From contig JARKIF010000003.1 in the NCBI GenBank assembly GCA_029378245.1, forward strand, positions 62,001 to 126,000: DNA of 64,000 nt, written 5' to 3'. The stretch is from Roridomyces roridus (taxonomy: Eukaryota; Basidiomycota; Agaricomycetes; Agaricales; Mycenaceae). Below the pieces are notes generated by a model. The model made no database searches and was not told the origin of the DNA. It saw nothing but the letters and a program-made list of their open reading frames with translations. Shown piece after piece: positions 34,550 to 45,824 of the stretch (the stretch's first letter is position 1; every line of letters starts with the position of its first letter). The position numbers were made by a program, and so were the translations under genes.

Positions 34550-37500
34550 TAGGGATCGGCACGGGTAAACCCGCGGGTATCTGGGGCTCTACCCGTACCC
34601 GTACCCGCGGTGGCTGTGTACCCGTACCCGCGGGTACGGGTACGGGTTCACCTAGTGCACCTCCGGAATGCTGACTAATGGACCTCGATGGCCCCATTAT
34701 ATGTTGGTTTGATGGGGCCTTGGAGGTCCCCGGCGGAGGTATGTAATGGCGGTGAAGCGCAGGTAACTATTTTGGGAGCCTCTTCCGACGCCTCCGCCAG
34801 GCGCTCGGGACCACCACCGCCGGCTGAAACAGCATTTAGGCCTGCACCACGGGGCCAATGTGCGTGCTGTGCACCTGCGGCGCAAGCAACGATTCGGGCG
34901 CGGTTGGAAGAGAGCAGCAGGCAGGTGGGAGGGCTATTCAGCAATCGGGCAGTGCCGGAACCCTACGCCTGCGTGCAGGCCTGGATTGGGTTCAATTTGC
35001 ACGCCGTGGGGCGCGCTCGTTGGGTGTGGGTGGTCCATGAATTAGAGGCGGCGGGATACATGGGGAGAGCCAGTTTTGACGTGCGGCGGGACCTCCGCCT
35101 TGCGGGCGGAGGTAGCTTCCAAGCGGGAAATGGGGCTGGAATATACGTCATGCATCTTCTGTTGCATAGGTACATCAAGTAGCAGTGGGAGGCCAGCGGT
35201 TTGAGCAGGAATTTGTGGTGTGCGGGCCCTATTGTTACACCAGTTGAAAAAATCTGGGGTATCTTGTTGGATAGCAGCTACTAGTCTCCATGGTTCCTGA
35301 ATAGAAAAATGGGAGGAATTCTTCGAATTTGAGCAATGCAACATGAATCTCTGGGGTGCCGGTCAGCACTGGGTTTCAAGTTTCCCTTCGGGTGTGGGGC
35401 TGTAAATGCATTCAATGCAGATGTCCAACTCCACCGCCGGATAAGATGGTCAAAATCTGTGTTCATTCGTTCTGGGAAGCAGCCTGCGCACCTCCGCCTG
35501 TGCCATCATCAGAACCTCCGTCAGGTCATGTCGCGGAATTTCAACTCATATTGGTCAGGTAAGTAAACGAAGAGTCTAGAGACGTCAGTGGCACATTGTT
35601 GGTTAGTTGCATGAGCTTCGGTTCACCCAGGAGACCAGCACGAAGCGAGCCAAAGACGAGCACAGGTGGCGGAGGTGGCGGAGTGACAGAGGTGAGTGGT
35701 GGATTGTTGGTTGATCCAGCTCCCATAATTTACTTGGCCACCGCCGTATTTCTGGAGCATAACCAGGATTGTCAATTGTCTGTCCCTGTCGTCTGTCCTC
35801 TAATTTGACATCAGGGAAGTGTTCTAGATGCCTGTTATTCCCAACACAATCAATCTTGGGGATTTCAACATCTGACATACGAGTGATGATGCAATTTCAC
35901 TGAGTCTTTGCTTATGCCACCTTCAAAACCTTGTGTGTCGCACGGGGAGCCAAAAAACGACGATTCCTCATCAGTTGTCGGTGTTTTCAAACATTCCGGA
36001 GACTTGCATACCAATTCAACATGGATGTTTTCACGGAGCCCAGGAAGTTCTTGAGCTACAAGAAACAGTTGAATTGTATCTGAGATGTAATATAGGGTAT
36101 TTCAGTCTTAGACTTGAACGACTCTACAAGTACATTACTTGAACAACGATTCCCACTGAGAACTAGTCTACCTTCCGGCTCAAAATGTGCCTTTTACGGG
36201 TTCCTTGGAGATACACACTTGAAATTAATTTGGTGATTCCGGGCGGCCTCCCGAATGTTATCGCAAGTTTGTCCGAGCCCAGGCGGCTTTGAGCAAACCC
36301 TTATCGAGTGAAATCAAGGTGATCCTGGTTTTATTCGCCTGTTGATTGGCTGATCAGCATTGCGTCACAGATCTGCAAGAAGGTCGGAGGCTGTGTTTGA
36401 CATCTCCGCTTTCTTTCGACCACCACCGCCGCTTGCGCCAACGTCCGAGCTCAGTGAACTGGCCATATTCAAGTTCATTTCATGGACCTCACATTCACCC
36501 CTACGAAGCAAGTGGGCTCTCGCAAGCTTCCAATCGTCGAAGAGCACAATTCGCAACACCTCCGCCACTTCAGCGCGGTCATCTTCGCCTCCGCCTCGGT
36601 GCCAGATTTGCCGCCTTTGCCTACCCCTGAAGACAGCACCACTCACACGAATTCCTACTGCTCATAGCCAATGGACCCGCCTTATCAGTACCACACAGAG
36701 ACAACGGCGGCGGAGGTATCCCTAGGCGTCCGAGTCGACGTAAATGAAGGTCACGGCCCTCATCTGCATTTCCAAAAGACATCACCCTTGATTCTAGGAT
36801 TTGAGCTGTGCCTGTTACTTGCATCAGTGCCAGATGATAACGATGTACCTGAGCGGTGGGGGCGGAGGTCTAGTGGCTGCGGAGGTATGTCACCTGCAGC
36901 TCACAATCGAGGATCTCACCTTACGCTGAGGCCCGAGGTCTTGAGACTCCGATCCTGGCTGTAGGTATCTTCAGCGTAACCTGTACAACTCCAAGGTATG
37001 GTGGGCGTCTAAATGAATTCGAAGAGTTGCTCACATTTATCTTATCCAGGGATTAGATAGATAATGAAATGAGAGGTCTCCGCTAGTGCTACGACACTGT
37101 TGGTAAATGCCCCACGCGGGCTGCAGTGGTTGGTGAGGAGAATTTTCTGCTCAAACTGCCCTCCCACCGCGTTCCCTCTGCTACTCCTGCAGCGCATAAC
37201 CCACATCTCACGAGTCAGCACATAGGGAGAGTAGCAACCCAATTCCAGCCTGCCAGCCTAAACATCCGCCTGCGAGCGGAGGTATGCCCAAGGCCCCATT
37301 GACTGGCTCTCCCTTGCCCTCCCGCCGCCTCCAATGCGTTGCCCGACCCATGCTTAACGAGTACGCTACACAGCGTACGCAGTCCCTCCCTAATTCCAGC
37401 CTGGACGCAACCCCCGCTAGTAGGCGGAGGTCCCGGCGCTGCCTGCCAAAACCGCATCTCGCTTGCCTGCCGCTCTTTCCACTGCTACACCCGACCTGCC

Positions 37501-38011
37501 GCTTGCCCGGCAGATGCTTACATAGGATGTGTACTGGTTCCTGGGGCTGGCTAAATACTGCTCCTGCCCACGGCGGTGGTCCCGCGCCGCCTGGCGGAGG
37601 CTCGGATGCGGCCTAAAATAGCAAACTACGCCATTGCCGCCATTACATACCTCCGCCGGGGACCTCCAAGGCCCCATCAAACCAACATATAATGGGACCT
37701 TCGAGGTCCATTTGTCAGCATTCCGGAGGTGCACTAGGTGTACGGGTTACCCACGGGTTGGTGGACGAGATGGTGGCAGTTGAGTGCCGAGGGGAATTTT
37801 TGTGGTTGAATTCGATTCAACTCATAGCAACAGGGTGAATTGAACCTGCTTACGGTTCGAAAACACCCTCTTCTGGATTCGACACGGCACATTCCCCGGC
37901 TTGGCGGCTTACCCGTGGGTCACGGGTACCCAGGTCGGCTACCCGTACCCGTACCCGCGGCGGGTAAACCCGTCAACCCGCGCGGGTTACCCGTACCCGT
38001 GCCGATGCCTA
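34550..38011. mobile_element. hAT-type MITE, ACGGGT family (level 3 of nest)
   Basis: Left end TAGGGATCGGCACGGGTAAA, right end inverted TAGGCATCGGCACGGGTAC. Exact duplication gtcctatt at 34542-34549 and 38012-38019. Filled with ACGGGT/ACCCGT words like the copies at 5113 and 8220; its own sequence (~360 bp) equals theirs in length once the inner element is removed. Confidence 0.88.
34649..37740. mobile_element. Long-armed fold-back element, GGCGGAGGT family (level 4 of nest)
   Basis: Flanked by the exact duplication tacgggtt at 34641-34648 and 37741-37748. Ends begin CACCTAGTGCACCTCCGGAA and match inverted for ~110 bases almost perfectly. Weaker inverted similarity continues for several hundred bases, to about 35280 and 37050. 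GGCGGAGGT or its complement recurs more than ten times through the whole 3.1 kb. The arms hold open frames (for example VPLYVGLMGPWRSPAEVCNG on each arm) that arise from the repeat itself. No transposase was recognised. An 8-base duplication fits hAT, but the ends do not start with the usual CAG/TAG. Confidence 0.82.
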
Positions 38012-39139
38012 GTCCTATTCTACCCGAATACATGCAGGGAATGGGACGACAGCTTTCGGATTTACGGAGCTACACCCAAAACAGGAAGGGGGGGGGGTCC
38101 GTGGGAAGACATCAGTCAGTGTCATGGATCAATTGATCTGCGGCCGCTTGGCCCAAGCCCTCCCAGGCCGAGCCCAAGCCGAAGACCCGGGCTTGAGCCC
38201 AGGCATATTGGTCAGGCAGGATCAAGGCAGGATCAAGGCGTACTCCTCACCGTTTGAAGATCACCGGCTCGCGGAACAAACATGTCAAGCACAACACGGC
38301 GCACACGACCTCCGCTCGTGGATTGCGGTGTCGGGGTATCAACCTATAACCATGAATGTGCGTGTGCGTAGTCGAGGTCGAGAGTGGCATGACGTGGAAG
38401 CCGAAGGGGCGAGTGATTGGCGAGTGATTGGCGGCTGATCGCACTTGATGCGGCCAAAAACTACCGTTTACATGTCAAGCCCGGGCTTGGTGGGCTCAGC
38501 CGGGCCTGACATTTCTCAAGCCTGAGCCCTGAGCCCGGCAAGGCCCAGCAGTGGGCTGGGCCCGGCTTACCGATACCCAGGCTCGGCAAGGCCCGGCTTC
38601 CGGGCTCAGGCCGAGCCCTGAACATCACTAATCGACACTTTCATAGACAGACCGGTTCCGGTCTAGATCCCGAACTTTTGAAACCAATTTCAAGTCTCAT
38701 CTTCCAACCTAACGTCGTACGGTACTACCTTGGCTATCACCCAGATATATCATATACTCAAATACCATCGCTTTGGAGTTCAACCTCTGTTTCAAGTGGT
38801 ATTAATCCTCGACAATGCCTCGTATATATACCCACCGCCCTGTTCATCCGGAAGCTGCTAGCACCTCTTGCTCTAATGCTATGGAAAATTCCGAAACAGG
38901 TTTTCAAATGCGAAACTCGTGGAGTCGCACTAGGGGGGATTGTTCACTGACCGTTTGGAATGTTTCGGTTGAGCATTGTATTAGCATCCCAAGTGCTGAT
39001 TCGTACGTTTATGGCGGAACATATGTCGGCCTTCCATCGAAGCAACCGTCTTCCAGCACCACACTTTGCCTATCGGGCTCGCCCATTGTCAACCAGAGAG
39101 GTCGTATGTCTATCTTACAATATCTACTGTTGGTACCTG

Positions 39140-39207
39140 CCCACCGGGGCCATCAGCCCACCGGGGCCATCAGCCCACCGGGGCCATCAGCCCACCGGGG
39201 CCATCAG
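39140..39207. repeat. Tandem repeat, 17-bp unit x4
   Basis: Four exact copies of CCCACCGGGGCCATCAG. As 17 is not a multiple of three, it is read in all frames as a Pro/Gly/His-rich periodic peptide. Confidence 0.92.
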
Positions 39208-39760
39208 CCCATCGCGGAGAGGCCTATGCTCTTGTCGTCTTCAGTTTCCGACGTCCTCCGGATATTGCATGGCTTAGGCTGGATCCAAATTCTCTGTTGC
39301 CAAACTCGAACCTCCGCTTTGTTTTAGTCAACATCGGCAGCAGGACAGGCTCCCGAGGTGCAAAATGTCAATTTACTTCGAATCGGTGACATCCACTTCT
39401 CGTGTCGGTCAAAAATGGGTCTCCAAGACATGATGTCCTCCCAATAGGGTACCCGCCGTGCTTCGCTCATTGTGTGGACCCCGTTCAGCACCATCTCGAA
39501 CGGAATACCTCGGAGTTTACTCCTTTTGCGATGTTTGTCTGGCTTATATCGCTGCGCTTGGTCCGCCTTTGTTTTTTGTCCAGCAATGGACCAGGATGGG
39601 TCCTACATTTGTTGCCATGAAGGCTGTGCCGGTTTTTCTGGGTATTGAGCATCTGCCACGGTTGACGGCGATCATCCATTGAAGGCATATCGAAATGCAC
39701 TATGAAAATATCATTATGAGTTCCCTCAAGTCCCCTTCAGTCCACAACATAGACATTGCC

Positions 39761-39930
39761 TTGACATTCCGAATTCATTCTGAATCGTTCAATTTGCGCT
39801 CGACACATTTGATACTTACAATCTCCTGTTCTTTGGTGAATCACTTGGCATTTCGAATTCATTTTGAATAGTTCATCTTGCGCTCGACAAAATCCAATAC
39901 TTACAGGTCTCCAGTTCTTTGGTGAATCGA
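39761..39930. repeat. Tandem duplication, 84-bp period
   Basis: The unit containing GAATTCATTCTGAAT, TGCGCTCGACA and TTCTTTGGTGAATC is present twice in direct orientation (39761 and 39845), with about 10-15 differences. Confidence 0.85.
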
Positions 39931-40130
39931 CGGGCTTTACACTTGACCTTGACTTGACCGGCCTGATTTCGTGCAAGTGTGCAGACTCCTTCAGTTCAGG
40001 CTTCAAAACAAGTTTCGCAAATCCTCTTCGTTGGTTTCCACCTGCAACCTGTGTTCGCTTCCGGCCAGTGTACCCTTTTATGAATCCTGGTGTTCACTTT
40101 CTTGTCAACTCTTGTTTGATTCCAAACACT

Positions 40131-41264
40131 TAGACCCGAACCTGGTCTGTCTATGAATTGTCGATAGACAGACCAGTCGATCTCGGAGATCTTTCAAGGC
40201 ACGCGCCGATTTCCTAATTCGGCGATTTCACGTGATCAGCCCGCCCCCGCCTTCCAGAGGCTTTCACTGCGTCGTGCGGCAACGAGATGAGTACTTCCAG
40301 AGGGAAAATAGTTTATATACACTGTGTTCATTCAAATCTACGAGTAGAATTACATTTGAATGTGTAGGTAGCACGGTAACGAACAATCCAACAGCAAAAA
40401 GGCAATGGACCGGTCCACACGTTTAAAACACGACCCTGAGTACAGGGCACGTCCAATACGACGGTTCTCCACCACTCTGCCACAGCAGCACCGTCTCTGC
40501 GTCAGAGAAAGCCGCTTCCGCCGTCGGAGAGAAGCACGGTATGACCGGCAGCACCAGCGTGGCATGCAGAGTGGATGGGAATTGAGGAGGACTGGATGGG
40601 AGGTAATAATGGTGTGCTGGGCGAGAGCTGGGTCTGATTTCGATGCGCCCATGTCACGATATGGGCGTGCGTAGGCGGCTCGACGGCGCGCACTGTGGTG
40701 TCAATCTAGGTCGGTAGGGGCTCGGATTGCAGAAGAAAACGTCCAAAGCGGTAAGGAACAAGTGGTTGGGGCGACAAAGAGAGGCGTGGAAGGTGTGGGT
40801 GGGTGTGGCAGAGCACAACTTCTTCGTCAGCGTCAGCGTCGAGTCGATAGAGTCACACAGTCGCGCACCTGAATCCCCGAGTCTCCTTATCTTTCCTTTC
40901 ATCGCACACGCGCACTAATCCCCATCCCGTCCTGCCAGCGACCACCGTGCGTGGTACAGCATCGACCATTCATCGTGGACCAGTGGCGATCCAGGCGTTC
41001 CGTGGACCGGACTGGGTGGTCACTGTTGAGAAGGAATCCAGGTATATTGGAGTGATATGGTGTCGCTTTCGAGGCTTGACGGGGAGTAGCGTGGTCCCAC
41101 AACGAGTTCCAGCGAAGGGAGAGGGAGAGCAGGGGAGAGCGGCGGAGCCACGACAGGGATCACGTGAAATCGCCCAAATAGGAAATCGGCGCGTCTCGAT
41201 GAAATTTCACGAGATCGACCAGTCTGTCTATCGACATATCATAGACAGACTGGTTACGAGTCTA
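40131..41264. mobile_element. Mutator-like non-autonomous element with hairpin TIRs, 1134 bp
   Basis: Exact 9-base duplication ccaaacact at 40122-40130 and 41265-41273. Inverted repeats run ~115 bases from each end: TAGACYCG start, hairpin CTGTCTAT..ATAGACAG, GTCGATCTC, then CGCGCCGATTTCCTA and GGCGATTTCACGTGATC. Long TIRs plus a 9-base duplication suggest the Mutator superfamily. The ends are related to those at 33964-38665. The interior has no transposase; minus-strand frames there are unrecognised. Confidence 0.8.
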
Positions 41265-42219
41265 CCAAACACTCTACGCTTCAATGTGTACCGGGCCATA
41301 TGATATCATCAGATACACAGAACCCTCCAAGCGCGCTCTTCTTGTGGGTTAGCCGATGGGCTGCATCGTCTGGCGCGCTCCTTTGTGGGTTCAGCGTCGC
41401 ACCCCATCGGCTCTATGACCGGATTTTCATCCCGCGCCCACAAGTAGTGCTGCTGCGTCATATTTGATTGGACTCGTCCCTCACCGGACTCAGCCATCCA
41501 CACGGAAGAGAGCCAGAGTCCGCCCTGCAGATGAGACGACGCTCCGCTTTTTCATCAATTTTCTATGACTGGTGGAATCTGTGCAGTGAAATTATTGGAG
41601 AACGAGGAACACAGTGTACACCATTAGATTGTGAACATATAAGTAGAATCCATAACCCCACCAAAGCATCCATATCATTGGCCCAAGTGGAGTCTTCGTA
41701 AGTGCGTCTACTTGGAGAGTACCACCATCACGGAGGTGCCTTGTTCGATTCAAACCCTTGCCGTATCCCACATTTCTTCTAGCCGTTCTTTTTGCGATTT
41801 TTTGCGCATGCCCGCAGCCATCAGTTCAAACATGACACACATACCTGAATCCGTGGGCATCGGTAGATTGACCGAGATTCGCCGCCATGGGTTGGAGAAC
41901 AGGAGCAAGAAATGCAGGAAACAGAAATACAGATCTGGGAATATATGTTGGGCCTGTAGCCGTCAGATTATTCTCCACCGACAGCTTGTTCGAACCAAGC
42001 CTGGGCCACTTAAGGAAATTGGATCTTCTTTCCCCCCCTCTTTCCATCTTCGCATCTTCAACTTCACAACAAGGAGAAACTGGATCTCGGAGGTTAACGC
42101 GACGAGGTCTCCGGACCGGTTCGTAGCAGCAAGCTATAACGGTCCTTCCTATAGTGTACACTGGCGGCCGTCAGTCATCAGAGAGGCTGCTGAAGAACAA
42201 AACGTACGCACAGGATATA
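41265..42219. other. Intergenic, no supported gene
   Basis: A minus-strand frame near 41830-41950 (PRSVFLFPAFLAPVLQ) is hydrophobic but too short to assign. Confidence 0.35.
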
Positions 42220-43690
42220 TTACGGCGAAGTCGGCTCCTCCGTGTGCGCCCACGCCTTGTCCACCTGGTCGGGATTAAAGTACCCTTCCTTCAGCGGGAT
42301 ATCCGCGCCCTTGTCGTCCGTCAACTTGGCGCCCGGGCCTGCCTTCAACAGTGCATAGAGCTGATGCTCGCCTGCAGCCTGAAGCGTATACGTGAACGGC
42401 TTGATCAAGGGCGTCAGCAGCATGCCCGCATATCGTATCGTCGCGGTGTTGGATTTTTTGAACAAGGGTGTGTAGACTCCGCCCGGATAGCTGTGGATGA
42501 AGGAGAGGCCGGGATGACGGTTGGCGAAGCCCTAGAACGCGGTGAGTACTCGGTGTGCACTACATGAAGGAATCAATCACCTTGACCATACAGTCATTGT
42601 ACGTGGGCCCCGCCATCGCAGCGTTGAAAACACTAAAGTGTTTCTTGAGCCCGAGGTCGTCAAGGTTCCGAGTCTTAAAAATTTATTTTTAAGCTCGGTC
42701 TTATCGGCCCGTTTCCCGCAAAAGTGGGGTCCAATTTTTTTCGATGACATCTTTGAGCCCTGTGTGTTTGGCTCCAACAAATTCCTTATAAGGTAATTCT
42801 GGAGGTGTTCTGGCTCCATTTGGTACCCTCTTAGTCAATGACTCTTACGCCCTTGGACATGCATCTCCATTCCTGCTCAGTGCTCACTTCTGCCGGCCTC
42901 CGTGTTATCAACATCTCTGCCGACGGCGAGTCGGACGCTGTCGGACGCGGAACGGGACCTCCATGTTTGACAGCCCATGACAGTTCCGTTTCGGTTCCGT
43001 TGACAGGCACGCGGCCACGCCTCTTGCTTCCCACCACCACTACGCATCGACTGGACCTACGGGCGACAACGTCGTGTTTTAACAACCCACTTGAACTCCC
43101 TCGTCTCACGTACCTATGCCTGGCGCGCGTCTCTTGTGTCTCACCCAATTTCTTGGTTTTCGGCTCTTTGGACGACGGACTGTAAATACAGATGACTTGT
43201 CCCCATCCTCCCTCGTCGCGTACAGAGAAAATACAGCTTTTCTCGGGCCATTCTTTACATCTCACTTGTAAAGCATCCCTCTCGGGATTGCTTTGTCCCC
43301 GCCGTGACCCATGATCTCACCCCACTTGTCAGTTCAAATGCAGTAGTACCAACAGACTTCACCAGGCTCAACCTACAGACTCGGATTGCCATGCACCCGC
43401 AATGGCCCTCAAAGCAGGTCGATCTTGCCACCCTGCTTGGCCGCCAACACCGAGATCACTTTTGCGTCTTCGCCCGCTTTGTGCGCCGCCTCAAGCGCAG
43501 GAATCAACTCCCGAATAAAGCGCCACCGTCCGTAGTAGTGCACCGCAAGCTTGCGGTCGATCCCCTCCTCCGTCTCGTTCCTCCCATCCAACGTGAGCAG
43601 CCCAGGCGACAGCGCGAGGAAGTTGACCTTGGGGAATCGCGTGAGTAACTCGCCCGCCGTGCGCGAGCGTTCGCCATGTTCGAGAGGTAG
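42220..43690 (-). pseudogene. Short-chain dehydrogenase/reductase, N-truncated and interrupted
   Basis: Three coding blocks on minus. 43414-43690 reads ELLTRFPKVNFLALSPGLLT, ETEEGIDRKLAVHYYGRW and AKVISVLAAKQGGKIDL. 42581-42670 reads LDDLGLKKHFSVFNAAMAGP and TYNDCMV. 42220-42531 reads GFANRHPGLSFIHSYPGGVY, GMLLTPLIKPFTYTLQAAGE and the stop. This is the middle and C-terminal part of the fungal NAD(P)-binding SDR family, but the catalytic Ser/Tyr are not in the classical S..YxxxK form in this subfamily. The GxxxGIG nucleotide-binding start is missing, with repeat sequence beginning at ~43690. About 740 bases (42671-43413) split KIDL from DDLGL without GT..AG borders. Not functional as read. Confidence 0.7.
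42671..43413. mobile_element. Insertion of ~740 bp in the SDR gene
   Basis: The SDR frame stops on one side at this segment and resumes on the other, and no spliceosomal borders fit. Ends share a short inverted word (TCCGAGTCT near 42673 and its complement near 43380) but no clear target duplication, so the exact limits and class are uncertain. Confidence 0.45.
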
Positions 43691-44071
43691 TGACTTCGCG
43701 TAGTCTCGCTTGACTTGTGGAAGTTTGTGAGTTCTATTTCCTGCCGTGAAAGTTCATGAGTTCAACTATTTATCGTGAAAACTTGTGACTTCCCTCCAGC
43801 TCGTTACTCGGATGTTCACATGACCGCGTTGTCCAGTTCCATGTGGTTGAAACCGGCCCAGACAGCGGCTGATTCAAAGCTGATGGCTAGGCATCCCGGC
43901 ACACGGCTGTGGCATGTATCGGGGTCGGCACGGTTCATGGAATGATGTTCATTGACAAACTGGGACAGGGAGGGCCTGGGCGGCTAAGCGCCGGTGCTTC
44001 CAACACTCTGCTGGCTCTCGCTAATTATATACCAGGTATCAACACCACCCATTCACAACCAGACCCGCTAC

Positions 44072-44742
44072 TCACTGCATTTTGCCCATTTCTGGGCAAG
44101 GGGTAATCTAGGTTCTACGAGGTTGGGTCTGGGTTTATCTAGCTTTGTGTAGGTTCGTTTATCGTCATCGGGCTTGGTCTGGAAGGGGGGTTAATCTAGG
44201 CTCTCCGAGGTTTCCTCGACCAACCTTGCATAGGTTGATCAGGGTTTGTCGGGCCTTGCCTGGGTTCATCCCGCCAACGAAAATACCCGACTTCATTACC
44301 AAAGTGTGCGCCAATCTCATTGCACTCCAAATTTGTTGTCAGAATGAGGGCCTGAGAAAAATGGAGCTCTTGATTCCCATACTGCAGCCTACTACTGCTT
44401 CTACAACCACCAAAGTATCCGACCCTCGTTGGGTGAATTTAGCTCAAGGATGGGCCCCTGTAGCTCTCCAAACACCATTCAATGTGTATTTGCACAGTTT
44501 GCAGCACTTCTTCCCACAGGCCAAGGCCTGCTCAAGGCCTGCTCAAGGCCTGCTCAATTTATCTGCCTTGACCAGGATTTGTCTGGGTTCGTCTAAATCG
44601 ACACTGACCAAAAATAAACTCAGAGTAACCCAGATGCATGTATCTAGACTGTCTAGACAAGGCCAGGCAAATATCCTTGCCAAGGTAGTTTGTCTAGACA
44701 TCTAGGGAAGGGGTTTGCCTAGAAGTAGGTCAAATGCAGTGA
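44072..44742. mobile_element. Inverted-repeat element, TCTAGG-motif rich, ~671 bp
   Basis: Left end TCACTGCATTTTGCCCA and right end (inverted) TCACTGCATTTGACCTA continue with loosely matching sequence for ~35 bases. Both ends are rich in CTAGGTT, GTCTAGAC and TCTGGGTT words, the same design as the hAT elements here, but no 8-base duplication could be found. Confidence 0.55.
44522..44554. repeat. Tandem repeat, 11-bp unit x3
   Basis: Three exact copies of CAAGGCCTGCT, within the 44072-44742 element. Confidence 0.88.
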
Positions 44743-45824
44743 CTGACTCGTTCCTCGCTCGTCCAACCTCGTCCAACTCCATCTGCGCCAGGATCGAATG
44801 TTTGAGTTGAGCTGCGGGGTTAAGTCAGTGCACGACACACTCACCAACGTAGAACAAGGATTGCAAGCCGTCCATCACCATCGGTTCCCGTCGAGTCCGT
44901 CCGTCTGCGGCGTCACCTGGAGCGTAAACTCGTCGTTCTCGCCGCTACACCAAATGTCCGCTTGCTTGCGCGTGTTCCTCTCCCTCCATCGCCGACCCCA
45001 CATCACCCTCGCCGAGGAGGGCGCTCACGCGCTGGGGAAGGGACTCCCTGGGCTTGCCCGCCGACGGGACACACTCCTCGATGCGAGACTAAGAGCCCTG
45101 ATAGTAAGGAGCGTTTCAAGCTGTGTTGGAAATGCGCATGCTCGCGGGACAGGAAGGACAGGGGGAGGCGGCCGGGCGGGCAGAGTGTCGCTGCTGATCT
45201 TGGGGACGCCATCGCGGAGCGAGCGGGGAGAGGATTCTGAGGATGATGGTGGTAGCGGAAAGAGGAGTGACGGTGCACGTGCAACTGCCAACGTGTTGAC
45301 ATCAACCAACGTCTGCAAAGTTACGAGCTTTCGCGAGTTTCGCTAAAATTGGTTGAGGTGACGAGGTTTCTTCATCAGCGGTTGAACTCACGAACTTTCG
45401 GGGGACTCCTTGATCCGCAACCACCACCATCCCACACTGACGCCTCACTGGAAATTACCATTCAGTGAGCGCGGCAGCTAGGATATGGTGGGGAGGACCT
45501 TGTGAGTGGTTTGCAGCCAGGGCTTGCGCCCAAGGGTGACCCCCGCCCAAGTAGTCTTCGAGCTACACCACTATAATGTGGAGAAGGTGCCGACGAGCCC
45601 AATTCTTAATTTATAACTCTCTTGGAGAGTGTCTGAGCCACCAGATTGGCTCTAGTAGGGGCACCTATGTATTCTACAGGCTGATAGATAATGGGATGAG
45701 GCTTTTGGGCACATTGGGGACTCCTGGGGGACCCGGACGATGCACACAATGTGTCCGATGAATACGGCGTAATGGACTTCAATGTGACTACCGGTGAGAA
45801 ACAGACTAAAAACGGACATGGAAT

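Larger units (their letters stand above)
34334..38630. mobile_element. hAT-type element, GGGCTCGG-motif family (level 2 of nest)
   Basis: Inverted ends TAGTGATGTTCAGGGC, with the exact duplication atcgacac at 34326-34333 and 38631-38638. The right 480 bases are packed with GGGCTCGG, GCCCGGC and AGGCCCGG words, and the left 60 bases with CCCGAGCCC and CCCAAG words. It carries the element 34550-38011 as an insertion; its own sequence is ~830 bp. It contains a G run (38090-38097) and no transposase. Confidence 0.86.
33964..38665. mobile_element. Outermost element of a four-level nest, hairpin-ended TIRs
   Basis: Left end at 33964-34020 and right end at 34304-34333 plus 38631-38665 are inverted copies. 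Each contains a near-perfect hairpin (CTGTCTAT..ATAGACAG) and the block TGTCGATAGACAG, then GGTCGATTTC. The ends match those of the element at 40131-41264. No clear target duplication could be found outside. Without its insert it is ~400 bp. A tataaaa word at 34070 is inside. Confidence 0.62.
38666..40130. other. Gene-free stretch with two tandem repeats
   Basis: Open frames are short and unrecognised. It holds the repeats at 39140-39207 and 39761-39930. Confidence 0.4.
43691..45824. other. Repeat-rich region, no supported gene
   Basis: Clusters of GAAAGTTCRTGAGTTC-like words occur at 43715-43800 and 45310-45400, and a related pair just after the LINE at 56148-56195, suggesting one more repeat family. 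A Pro/Ser-rich minus frame at 45025-45318 has no recognised domain. The TIR element 44072-44742 is listed separately. Confidence 0.4.

Noticed and set aside
34688..35182. 164-codon plus-strand frame as a transposase
   Set aside because: It begins in the terminal inverted repeat, its first part recurs on the opposite arm, and no catalytic motif is present.
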